Origin: Bacteroidales bacterium Bact_23 | GTDB taxonomy: Bacteria > Bacteroidota > Bacteroidia > Bacteroidales > Lentimicrobiaceae | Assembly: GCA_001603685.1 (NCBI GenBank) | Contig: LUZO01000165.1 | Location: forward strand, 1-16,597 | Length of the DNA: 16,597 nucleotides | Direction of reading: 5' to 3' | In this document: positions 1-7,669 of the stretch, piece by piece | Layout of the letters: each line of letters opens with the position of its first letter | Numbering within the stretch: the first letter of the stretch is position 1 | Notes under the pieces: model-generated | What the model was told of the DNA's origin: nothing | Database searches by the model: none | The model's input: the letters and a program-made list of their open reading frames with translations, nothing else | Made by a program: the position numbers and the translations under genes

Positions 1-3
1 TTA

Positions 4-2274
4 ATGGACAGTCTCTATGTAGTTCTTGTAGTTATCATTTTCATCCTGGCCATTTCCGACCTGATAATCGGGGTAACCAATGATGCTGCAAATTTTCTCA
101 ATTCAGCCGTCGGGGCGCAGGCGGCTTCCATCAGAACAATCCTTATTGTTGCAAGTATTGGCGTATTGATTGGCGCTACCTTTTCGAGCGGACTTATGGA
201 AATTGCCAGAAAGGGGCTTTTCTATCCGGAACAGTTCAGTTTCAATGATGTGATTATCATATTTATAGCGGTGATGGTCACCGATATTATGCTGCTTGAT
301 GTATTTACCACCTTCGGGCTGCCAACTTCAACCACCGTATCAATTGTATTTGAATTGCTCGGTGCTTCCGTAGCACTTGCCGCTATCAAGATATTTGGGT
401 CGGGACAAAGCATTCAGGATCTGGGGATATACATCAACTCAGGGAAAGCGCTGGCCATTATAACGGGAATACTGGTTTCGGTGGCCATAGCCTTTAGTGT
501 GGGCGCACTTATTCAATACATCACACGACTGCTTTTCACCTTCGACCTCAGATATAATTTAAAGTATTTCGGCGCACTCTGGGGCGGCATTGCCATTACC
601 GGAATCACCTATTTCATATTGATTAAAGGTGCAAAGGGAGCCTCTTTTATCACTGCGGAAACACTGGATTACATTCACCATAACACCGGCAAAATACTGA
701 TCATCAGCCTTGTCGGATGGGTGATAATTTTGCAGATTGCCATGATGCTATTCCGACTTAATGTGCTGAAAACCATCGTACTGTTCGGAACCTTTGCTTT
801 AGCCATGGCTTTTGCCGGTAACGATCTGGTTAACTTTATCGGGGTACCGCTTGCCGGACTTCAGGCTCTTCAGCTATTCAGGGCTGCTCCCGGAGCCGAT
901 CCCCACACTTTTATGATGTCGGGCCTTGCCGAAGATGTACAAACCGAAACATGGATACTGCTGATTGCGGGAATTATCATGGCAGTAACTTTGTGGACAT
1001 CAAAAAAAATCCGTACCGTTATTAAAACATCGGTTGACCTCAGCAGGCAGAGCGAAGGCAATGAACGGTTCAACTCAACGGTGCTCTCGCGAAATCTTGT
1101 AAGAGGTGTTATGACAATATCGGCGGCCATTGACCGGTACATCCCGCAAAGGACAAGCCAGTGGATTGAAAAACGCTTTGCACCGCCCGACGAAATTACG
1201 CGTGAACAGATGCCCGAAGGCGCAGCATTTGACATGCTCAGGGCAAGCGTTAACCTGGTAGTTGCCAGTATGCTGATAGCGCTGGGAACATCGCTGAAAC
1301 TCCCCCTCTCAACAACATATGTTACTTTTATGGTGACCATGGGTACTTCGCTTTCCGACAGGGCGTGGGGCCGCGAAAGCGCTGTTTACCGGGTAACCGG
1401 AGTGCTTTCAGTTATCGGCGGATGGTTCTTTACCGCACTTGCCGCATTTACCTTCACAATGATCATTGCAACAGTACTTTACCATGCGGGGCTGATTGCC
1501 ACTTTTGCGCTGCTGCTGATGATGGGATTCCTGATTTACCACAATTACCGCGTACATATGCGCAGAACCAGCGTAAGTAACGAGGTGGAAGCACTTGAGA
1601 ATCTTCCCGACGAACTCAGCACAAAGGCAATCATTGTCAGATGCTCACTCACCATTCAGGAAGTACTTGCACAAAGCCTCGAAATCTTCAACGAAACCAT
1701 CATGGGACTGATGGATGAAGACCGGAAGATGCTTAAAAATGCCAAAGCCAGGTCGGATGAACTCAATGCACTGACCAAACGGCTGAAAAATCAGATAAGC
1801 ATTACCCTTTCGCACCTGCGCGAAGACTCGATAGATTCAGGCCACTATTATGTTCAGGCTATTGACTATCTGCGCGAAATTAATCACTGTATCTCATACA
1901 TAACCGTACCCAGCTACGAGCATGTGGACAATAACCACAGACCCATGATTCAGGTGCAGGTTGAAGAACTGTCCAGAATTAACGGAGAGGTGTCACTGCT
2001 TTTCAGAGATGTGACAAATATGCTGAAAAACAGAAACTATGAAGATTTCGACATGATAGTTGCCCGTCAGCAGAACATTCAGCGTGTGATTGAAGAAACG
2101 CGTAAAAAACAGGTAAAAAGAATTAAAAACTCTGAAACCGGAACCCGTAACAGTATTCTGTTCCTGAACAATCTGGCCGAAATAAAAAACCTGACTCTGT
2201 ACACCCTCAACCTTCTGAAATCGAGCCGGGATTTTGAACTCTACTCACGGACAGCGCCTGCCAATTCTGAATAG
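4..2274 (+). CDS. pit: PiT-family inorganic phosphate transporter with C-terminal PhoU-like domain
   Basis: This is an inner-membrane, low-affinity phosphate (or metal-phosphate) symporter of 756 residues. Both halves of the PiT signature are visible: GVTNDAAN at about residues 23-30, and AFAGNDLVNF at about 270-279. Each is followed by a serine/threonine-rich helix motif, GLPTSTTVS near 105 and LPLSTTYV near 434. Many hydrophobic segments fill residues 1-530. A charged loop at about 335-410 lies between membrane blocks. The last 220 or so residues are soluble and helical, resembling a PhoU domain, which in this family is thought to couple transport to phosphate status. Pit proteins without this tail are about 420-500 residues, so this is the long form common in Bacteroidota. 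The ATG lies three bases into the window, so its promoter is not visible. It converges on the lipoprotein gene. Family assignment is firm; the PhoU call rests on position and helical composition. Confidence 0.93.
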   Translation: MDSLYVVLVVIIFILAISDLIIGVTNDAANFLNSAVGAQAASIRTILIVASIGVLIGATFSSGLMEIARKGLFYPEQFSFNDVIIIFIAVMVTDIMLLDVFTTFGLPTSTTVSIVFELLGASVALAAIKIFGSGQSIQDLGIYINSGKALAIITGILVSVAIAFSVGALIQYITRLLFTFDLRYNLKYFGALWGGIAITGITYFILIKGAKGASFITAETLDYIHHNTGKILIISLVGWVIILQIAMMLFRLNVLKTIVLFGTFALAMAFAGNDLVNFIGVPLAGLQALQLFRAAPGADPHTFMMSGLAEDVQTETWILLIAGIIMAVTLWTSKKIRTVIKTSVDLSRQSEGNERFNSTVLSRNLVRGVMTISAAIDRYIPQRTSQWIEKRFAPPDEITREQMPEGAAFDMLRASVNLVVASMLIALGTSLKLPLSTTYVTFMVTMGTSLSDRAWGRESAVYRVTGVLSVIGGWFFTALAAFTFTMIIATVLYHAGLIATFALLLMMGFLIYHNYRVHMRRTSVSNEVEALENLPDELSTKAIIVRCSLTIQEVLAQSLEIFNETIMGLMDEDRKMLKNAKARSDELNALTKRLKNQISITLSHLREDSIDSGHYYVQAIDYLREINHCISYITVPSYEHVDNNHRPMIQVQVEELSRINGEVSLLFRDVTNMLKNRNYEDFDMIVARQQNIQRVIEETRKKQVKRIKNSETGTRNSILFLNNLAEIKNLTLYTLNLLKSSRDFELYSRTAPANSE

Positions 2275-2382
2275 AGCCGGATAAAATGGCAGAACCTGCC
2301 GGCATAGCTGCGACACAGTTTCAGGAGAAAGCTCAGCGAGCCGTTTTGCGGCGGTAAAGCTGTGCAACTGTGTACAGGAACA
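2275..2382. other. Convergent intergenic region with nested inverted repeats
   Basis: This 108-base gap separates the 3' ends of the phosphate transporter and lipoprotein genes. I see three small stems. GGCAG (2288-2292) pairs with CTGCC (2296-2300) over a three-base loop. ACACAGTT (2313-2320) pairs with AACTGTGT (2366-2373). Inside the latter, GCCG (2340-2343) pairs with CGGC (2349-2352). None is followed by a T-run on either strand, so this is not a classic intrinsic terminator. It could be a structured bidirectional 3' end. Confidence 0.3.
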
Positions 2383-2790
2383 TTACCGGACTGGCAGCAC
2401 ATGAAGCGTATCGAGCACCGGCAGCTTAAACGCCGACTGTGACATAAATACATAAGTTCCGGCGGAATCAGGAATAAATTTAAAAATAGTATCCTTCAGA
2501 ACAAAAATATCCGTGCAGATAAAATCATACGACTCGTACTGCCCCATAGCATATATTGTGGTACGGGTTTTCTTACTGTCATCCATATACAACTTCAGGT
2601 CCGACCAGCATCCATTCGGGGCGGAAGCCTGGGCGTAAACGGGAACCGTATCACCTTCATAGGCAGTATGGGGTATAACAAACTTCTCAATATCAACAAA
2701 ATCGACATACCTCAGATAGGATTTGTTTTTAGGGGTGCATGAGCTGATTACAAATGGAAGCAGAATCAGTGCAAAAAATACTTTTTTCAT
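2383..2790 (-). CDS. Small lipoprotein of unknown function
   Basis: I do not recognise the family. The protein is 135 residues when started at the ATG at 2788-2790. The frame could be read from further upstream (2832), but this Met is immediately followed by a lipoprotein signal peptide: MKK, a hydrophobic stretch (residues 4-15), then the lipobox ISSC with the lipidated Cys at 18. The mature part, about 117 residues, is mostly beta-like and polar and includes a second Cys in NGCWSDLKLY and a third in DFICTD, so a disulfide is possible. It has no paralogue or partner next to it. An element TACCTTTG, like the Bacteroidota -7 box, lies at 2893-2900 on this strand, but I see no good -33 box. A secreted, membrane-anchored protein is the most that can be inferred. 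Confidence 0.75.
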   Translation of the reverse strand: MKKVFFALILLPFVISSCTPKNKSYLRYVDFVDIEKFVIPHTAYEGDTVPVYAQASAPNGCWSDLKLYMDDSKKTRTTIYAMGQYESYDFICTDIFVLKDTIFKFIPDSAGTYVFMSQSAFKLPVLDTLHVLPVR

Positions 2791-3006
2791 GGCAGATAAC
2801 TGATTTACAAGGGTATAATTCCAAAAAAACAATCAAATATCCGGCGCCGGAACCGCTCGGCAAATACGCCATCGGCCGGCCAGGAATTATTGCAAAGGTA
2901 GTTAATTGCCCCGATTGATCGCTCTATTATGGTAAAAGCAGATCCTTACTACCGGCAAATTCCAAACCATGCTCCGCAATCAGAACAATATTCACTCCGG
3001 AATCCC

Positions 3007-3036
3007 TTGATTTTATGAAGAGATAATGTAATTTTG
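3007..3036 (+). promoter_or_regulatory. Bacteroidota-type promoter for the SAM-hydrolase-fold gene
   Basis: A TTG at 3007-3009 (-33 element) is followed after 19 bases by TAATTTTG at 3029-3036, an exact match to the TAnnTTTG -7 element. Transcription would begin near 3043, about 17 bases ahead of the ATG at 3060. Confidence 0.6.
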
Positions 3037-3059
3037 CAAAATCAGAACTGAGCAAGTAA

Positions 3060-3851
3060 ATGGCAGGAATTCAAATAATAACGCTTACAACCGATTGGGG
3101 AATCAGAGACCATTATGCAGGCGTGGTCAAAGGAGCTATCCTCAGTAAGCTGCCGGAAGCCAGAATCGTTGACATTACCCACCTGATTCCGCCATTCGAT
3201 TTAAAGCGTGCCTCGTTCATCCTGCGTAACACCTTCCACCAGTTTCCTGAGGGCAGCGTGCACATAGTTGGTGTCAATACCGAAGAGTCGGAAGCAATTC
3301 CCCATATCGCCATAAGCCACCGGAACCACTTTTTCATCGGGGCAGATAACGGAATTTTTGCACTTTTGTTCGACCAGGTACCCGAACGCATCATTGAACT
3401 TACCATACCGCAGGACAGCGGAAAATTCATCTTCTCAACCCGCGACCGGTTTGTAAAGGCTGCAATCCATCTGGCTACCGGCAAACCGATTGAAGAGCTG
3501 GGGCATGAGCGGGACGATATGAAGGCCCTCATTTCGATGAAATCACAAATCAACGGTAATGTAATTTCCGGAAGGGTCATCTACATCGATAACTACGAAA
3601 ATGTGTTTCTGAACATTACCGAACAGGAATTCCTTGAAACAGGGATGAAAAGAAATTTTTTACTCAACATAAAGGGCAGACCCCATGCGGTAAAAAAGTT
3701 GAGAAATGCGTACAGCGATGTGCCTGAAGGTGAGATTGCCGTGCTGTTCAGTTCAACCGGCTACCTCGAAATCGCCATAAACAAGGGGAAAGCCTCCAGC
3801 CTGCTTGGGCTGAAGTACGACGAAGTGGTGCTGGTTGAATTCAGTGAATGA
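3060..3851 (+). CDS. SAM hydroxide adenosyltransferase (DUF62) family protein, atypical active site
   Basis: This 263-residue protein belongs to the family that includes SAM hydrolases (SAM to adenosine and methionine) and, with an extra loop, the fluorinases and chlorinases. Family landmarks in order: LTTDWGIRDHY (9-19), VDITHLIPPFDL (37-48), the GADNG turn (94-98), STRDRF (126-131) and YIDNYENVFLNI in the C-terminal domain. The length fits the hydrolase branch rather than halogenases of about 280-300 residues. Aligned by eye to the archaeal enzyme PH0463, whose triad is Asp68-Arg75-His127, this protein has Asn73, Ile80 or Pro81, and Ser126 at those places. Hydrolysis of SAM should therefore not be assumed. 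A promoter directly precedes it; gldF follows after 109 bases. The family call is firm; the activity is open. Confidence 0.88.
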   Translation: MAGIQIITLTTDWGIRDHYAGVVKGAILSKLPEARIVDITHLIPPFDLKRASFILRNTFHQFPEGSVHIVGVNTEESEAIPHIAISHRNHFFIGADNGIFALLFDQVPERIIELTIPQDSGKFIFSTRDRFVKAAIHLATGKPIEELGHERDDMKALISMKSQINGNVISGRVIYIDNYENVFLNITEQEFLETGMKRNFLLNIKGRPHAVKKLRNAYSDVPEGEIAVLFSSTGYLEIAINKGKASSLLGLKYDEVVLVEFSE

Positions 3852-3960
3852 ATTTGATACTGCCCCAAGATTTATGATTTGCCAAAAAATCTAAAATCGC
3901 TCCTTAAACGGCAATTTTGAGTAATTTAGCCCCCTCATTCAGAGATTTGCAATACAAGAC

Positions 3961-4755
3961 ATGTTCACACTTTATAAAAAGGAGATTTTTTCGTTTCTCA
4001 ACTCGCTGATCGGCTATATTGCCATCGTTGTCTTTCTGCTGATTAACGGGCTGTTTCTCTGGGTCTTCCCTATGGGATACAATGTTATAGACTTTGGTTA
4101 TGCCAGCCTCGAGAACTTTTTCATGCTGGCGCCCTTCGTTTTTCTTTTTCTGATTCCTGCCATCACCATGCGGTCGTTTGCCGATGAAAAAAGAGGCGGA
4201 ACCATTGAAATGCTGCTTACCAAACCGCTGACCGATCTGCAGATTATCCTTGCAAAATACCTGGCAGGCGTTTCACTGGTGGTATTTTCGCTGCTGCCCA
4301 CGCTGGTTTATGCCGTTTCGGTTTACCTGCTCGGCCTTCCAAAAGGCAACATGGATATGGGCGGAATGTGGGGAAGCTACATCGGGCTGCTGTTTCTGGC
4401 ATCGGCATTCGTGGCCATCGGCATCTTTGTCTCTTCCATTACCGACAATCAGATTGTAGCTTTTATGCTTGCCCTCATCATCAGCGGATTTGCCTACATC
4501 GGCTTTGGGTTTGTAGCCTCGCTGTCGCTGTTCGGGAAAGCCGACCTGCTAATCATGATGCTGGGAATCGAAGCCCATTACACCTCAATGAGCCGTGGAG
4601 TGATCGATACCAGAGATGTTCTCTATTTCCTGAGCCTGATAGGCATCTTTATCCTGCTCACCAAAACATCGCTCGAAAGCAGGAAATGGGAAAAGCAGGA
4701 GAATACAAAGGATTCGGAAAAACAGTTACAGACTGCCGGTAAAATTGCGAAGTAA
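3961..4755 (+). CDS. gldF: Gliding-motility-associated ABC transporter permease GldF
   Basis: This is a polytopic inner-membrane permease of 264 residues with six predicted helices (about 15-35, 52-70, 100-124, 138-160, 165-187 and 219-235). The ABC-2 permease motif RSFADEKRGGTIEMLLTKP lies at 71-89. The C-terminus is a charged cytoplasmic tail. In Flavobacterium, GldF works with GldG and the ATPase GldA, and loss of any of them stops gliding; what the complex transports is not established. Here gldG begins six bases after the stop, so the two are certainly co-transcribed. No ATPase gene lies in the window, which fits the separate location of gldA in Flavobacterium. Homologues also occur in Bacteroidota that do not glide, so motility cannot be inferred from this gene alone. 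Confidence 0.9.
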   Translation: MFTLYKKEIFSFLNSLIGYIAIVVFLLINGLFLWVFPMGYNVIDFGYASLENFFMLAPFVFLFLIPAITMRSFADEKRGGTIEMLLTKPLTDLQIILAKYLAGVSLVVFSLLPTLVYAVSVYLLGLPKGNMDMGGMWGSYIGLLFLASAFVAIGIFVSSITDNQIVAFMLALIISGFAYIGFGFVASLSLFGKADLLIMMLGIEAHYTSMSRGVIDTRDVLYFLSLIGIFILLTKTSLESRKWEKQENTKDSEKQLQTAGKIAK

Positions 4756-4761
4756 AGGAGT

Positions 4762-6513
4762 ATGAACAAAGTAAAAACAACCAACAAGGATATACGCCGG
4801 AATAATGTTCTGCAGCTTGTGCTGGGCTTAGTGATTATCATACTGCTGAATATTATCGGGTCGTTTCTGTTTACCCGCTTCGACCTGACCAGCGAAAAGC
4901 GCTATTCGCTGTCCTCATCAACCAAACAACTGCTCAGGGAAACCGACGATATTTTTTATTTCAGGGTTTACCTTGAGGGCGAATTCCCCGCCGGTTTTAA
5001 AATGCTTAGCCGCGCCACCAAAGAGATGCTTGACGAATTCAGGGCATTCAACGATAACATTCAGTATGAATTCATCAATCCTTCGGAAGCCGTCGATGCC
5101 AAAACGCGGGGAGATGTCTTCGAACGGCTGATTCAGCAGGGGTTGCATCCAACCGATATTAATGTACGAAAGAAAGAGGGACAGCAGCAGCAGAGGATAT
5201 TTCCCGGAGCCATCGTTTCGCATAAAGGGCGCGAAATCCCCCTGAACCTGATGTCGGAACAGATTGGCGTTCCGCCCGATGTCATCATTAACAACTCCAT
5301 CCAGGCGCTGGAATACAACATCTCGAACGCCATCAGAAGGCTCAGCACCACCAGCAAACCCAAAATCGCCTTCACCCAGGATCATGGCGAACTATCGGGA
5401 GCCGAAATCGCCGATATTGTTAAGTCGCTTTCCGATTATTATATTGTTGAAGGGGTGAATCTCGAGGGAAAGGTAAATGCACTGACCGAACGGAAAGAAA
5501 ACGAGGATGGCAGCTACACCATCATCAACAAATACAAGGCCATCATCATTGCAAAGCCCGATTCTGCATTCAGTGAGAAGGACAAGTTCATCCTTGACCA
5601 GTACATCATGAAGGGAGGCAAGGTTTTGTGGCTGATTGATCCGGTTTTTGCCAGCATGGACAGCATTCAGTCGTCGGACCGCACCATGGGCATCACCCAC
5701 GACATCAACCTGAACGATATGCTTTTCCGCTACGGTGCCAGGCTGAACAGCAATCTGCTGCTCGACCTCAATGCGCTGCCCATCCCCATCTATACCGGAC
5801 AAATCGGCAACCAGCCGCAGTTCAGTTTTTTCCCGTGGTATTACTTCCCGGTACTCACCTCCACCTCCACCCATCCGGTTGTAAACAACCTGAATGCCGT
5901 ACGCACCGAGTTCATCAGCAGCATTGACACCGTGGGCAGCCCGGCCATCAAAAAGACCATCCTGCTGAAGACCTCCCAATACACCAGGATTGCCAATACG
6001 CCGGTTATGATTACCCTCGACCTGATACGCAGGGAACCTGACCCGGCCGACTACAATCAGCCGCCTCAGCCGGTAGCCGTGCTGCTGGAAGGCAGGTTCG
6101 AATCGCTTTTCAACAACCGGATACCGCCTGAAATATCGCAGGCTCCTGAAATCGGGTTTACCGAAAAAAGCCCCGATAACAGAATGATTGTGATGGCCGA
6201 CGGCGATCTGATTAAAAACCAGGTGCAGTTCAGCGCCGGCACATACAACTCCTATCCCCTTGGATATGACCGCTTTACAGGGCAAACATTCGGTAACAAG
6301 GATTTGATACTCAATGCGGTAAACTACCTCTGCGACGATACCGGACTGATGTCGGTGCGGTCGCGTGAGCTTAAATTGAGAGCACTTGATGTAAAGCGGG
6401 CCAACCGCAACCTGCTGATGTGGCAGCTTATCAATACCGCAGGCCCGATTCTGCTGGTTATCCTGTTCGGTATCATCCAGTTTATGATAAGGAAACGCAG
6501 ATATGCAAGGTAG
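4762..6513 (+). CDS. gldG: Gliding-motility-associated ABC transporter auxiliary protein GldG
   Basis: The protein has 583 residues, close to the usual GldG length. It has an N-terminal membrane helix (about 14-39), directly followed by the hallmark FDLTSEKRYSLS (40-51). A long extracytoplasmic region of the ABC_transp_aux type follows, and a second helix (about 557-576) ends in RKRRYAR. Both ends are thus membrane-anchored, with the bulk in the periplasm. It is thought to act with GldF, and its soluble domain is an auxiliary or substrate-handling part. The string AAGGAG lies only one base before the ATG, too close to act as a ribosome binding site. The spacing to gldF (6 bases) shows translational coupling. 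The DUF4340 gene follows after 65 bases. Confidence 0.9.
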   Translation: MNKVKTTNKDIRRNNVLQLVLGLVIIILLNIIGSFLFTRFDLTSEKRYSLSSSTKQLLRETDDIFYFRVYLEGEFPAGFKMLSRATKEMLDEFRAFNDNIQYEFINPSEAVDAKTRGDVFERLIQQGLHPTDINVRKKEGQQQQRIFPGAIVSHKGREIPLNLMSEQIGVPPDVIINNSIQALEYNISNAIRRLSTTSKPKIAFTQDHGELSGAEIADIVKSLSDYYIVEGVNLEGKVNALTERKENEDGSYTIINKYKAIIIAKPDSAFSEKDKFILDQYIMKGGKVLWLIDPVFASMDSIQSSDRTMGITHDINLNDMLFRYGARLNSNLLLDLNALPIPIYTGQIGNQPQFSFFPWYYFPVLTSTSTHPVVNNLNAVRTEFISSIDTVGSPAIKKTILLKTSQYTRIANTPVMITLDLIRREPDPADYNQPPQPVAVLLEGRFESLFNNRIPPEISQAPEIGFTEKSPDNRMIVMADGDLIKNQVQFSAGTYNSYPLGYDRFTGQTFGNKDLILNAVNYLCDDTGLMSVRSRELKLRALDVKRANRNLLMWQLINTAGPILLVILFGIIQFMIRKRRYAR

Positions 6514-6578
6514 GGCAGCCGCCGGTAAAACAAACTCCACCATGCAGATAATAACCTAAACGATCTATCAACCCCGAA

Positions 6579-7643
6579 ATGCGAAAAAACAGGCTTACCC
6601 TCATCATAGTGATTGTACTGGCACTGCTGGCCGGTTATCTTTTAATGAACCGCTCCTCCACGACGCTGAATGCCGGAATGCGCGACTTCGCCGTAAAGGA
6701 TACCGCATCAATCACCAAAATATTCATGGCCGACAAAGCCGACAACTCCATTCTGCTTACGCGTGAAAACGATGGTTCCTGGACACTGAACCACAGGTAC
6801 AAGGCACATCCGGAAAACATCAACACTTTCCTGCTTACCCTTGCCAATGTTACCGTAAGGGAGCCGGTGGCACGGGCTGCTCACAACAATGTACTCAGCC
6901 TGCTTGCTGCCAAATCGGTAAAAGTGGAGGTCTATCAGAACACCCACCGGATAAAACTGGGCAAATACCGCTTCTTTCCGGTAGAAAAGTGCACCAAAAC
7001 CTATTATGTGGGCGAAGCCACCATGGATAACAACGGCACCTATGCGTTGCTCGACGGCGCAAAAGCTCCGGTTATCATCTACATGCCGGGCCTTCGCGGA
7101 TATGTGGCCACCCGCTACTCCATTTTTGAGAACGACTGGAGAGAGCATACCGTTTTCAATAAAAAACTGCCCGAAATTGACCATATTTTAGTTGAATATC
7201 CTGACCAGCCCGAAAATTCCTACAAGGTAATCAACCGTGAAGACACCAGACTGGAACTGGTTCGGCTGGCCGACAACAAGGTGCTTACCGCCTACGACAC
7301 CCTGAAACTCATGGCTTTCGTGAATTCATTCCGGAACATAAAGTACGAAGCGCTTTTCAACGATATGGAAGCCGAACGCAGGGATTCGATAACCAGTCCG
7401 ACACCCATGCATAAGATAACCCTCTATGCAAAAGACGGAACAACCCAGAATGTAAAGACATACCCGAGAATGCTTCCCATACCCGAAATTGATCCGTTCG
7501 ACGGAGAAACCATCACTTTCGACCGCGACCGTATGTATGCCCTGATTAACGACGACAAGGATTTTGTTATCATTCAGTACTTTGTATTCGACAAAATACT
7601 GCGTCCGTTATCTTATTTCACCACAAACCGTAAACCCGAATAA
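6579..7643 (+). CDS. DUF4340 domain-containing membrane-anchored protein
   Basis: This is a 354-residue protein with one N-terminal helix (about 6-23) and a long soluble region outside the membrane. The stretch ITKIFMADKADNSILLTREN (45-64), followed by SWTLN (67-71), is typical of DUF4340 proteins, which often sit directly downstream of GldG-like ABC auxiliary genes in many phyla. That is the context here: it follows gldG on the same strand after 65 bases. It may be a periplasmic partner of the GldFG complex; no enzymatic motif is visible and no function is established. Its codon use and composition look like its neighbours. Confidence 0.82.
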   Translation: MRKNRLTLIIVIVLALLAGYLLMNRSSTTLNAGMRDFAVKDTASITKIFMADKADNSILLTRENDGSWTLNHRYKAHPENINTFLLTLANVTVREPVARAAHNNVLSLLAAKSVKVEVYQNTHRIKLGKYRFFPVEKCTKTYYVGEATMDNNGTYALLDGAKAPVIIYMPGLRGYVATRYSIFENDWREHTVFNKKLPEIDHILVEYPDQPENSYKVINREDTRLELVRLADNKVLTAYDTLKLMAFVNSFRNIKYEALFNDMEAERRDSITSPTPMHKITLYAKDGTTQNVKTYPRMLPIPEIDPFDGETITFDRDRMYALINDDKDFVIIQYFVFDKILRPLSYFTTNRKPE

Positions 7644-7669
7644 GGATAAACTCATCAAAGGAACATCGT

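Noticed and set aside
2924..3059. Minus-strand open stretch encoding protein-like text (for example SGVNIVLIAEHGLEF), ending at a stop near 2924
   Set aside because: It is only about 45 codons, has no ATG, starts after a stop at the edge of the next gene, and overlaps that gene's promoter. I cannot tell a gene remnant from chance.
3912..3929. CAATTTTG (3912-3919) and TAATTTAG (3922-3929) as -7 elements ahead of gldF
   Set aside because: Neither fully matches the consensus and neither has a TTG or TTTG at the right distance upstream.
4755..4760. AAGGAG as a ribosome binding site for gldG
   Set aside because: It lies one base before the ATG, too close to pair with the ribosome during initiation, and this phylum depends little on such sites.
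5392..6543. Long open frame on the minus strand opposite gldG (383 codons)
   Set aside because: It lies wholly antisense to a well-supported gldG, its translation has no recognisable motif and odd composition, and it is explained by the codon use of the real gene.
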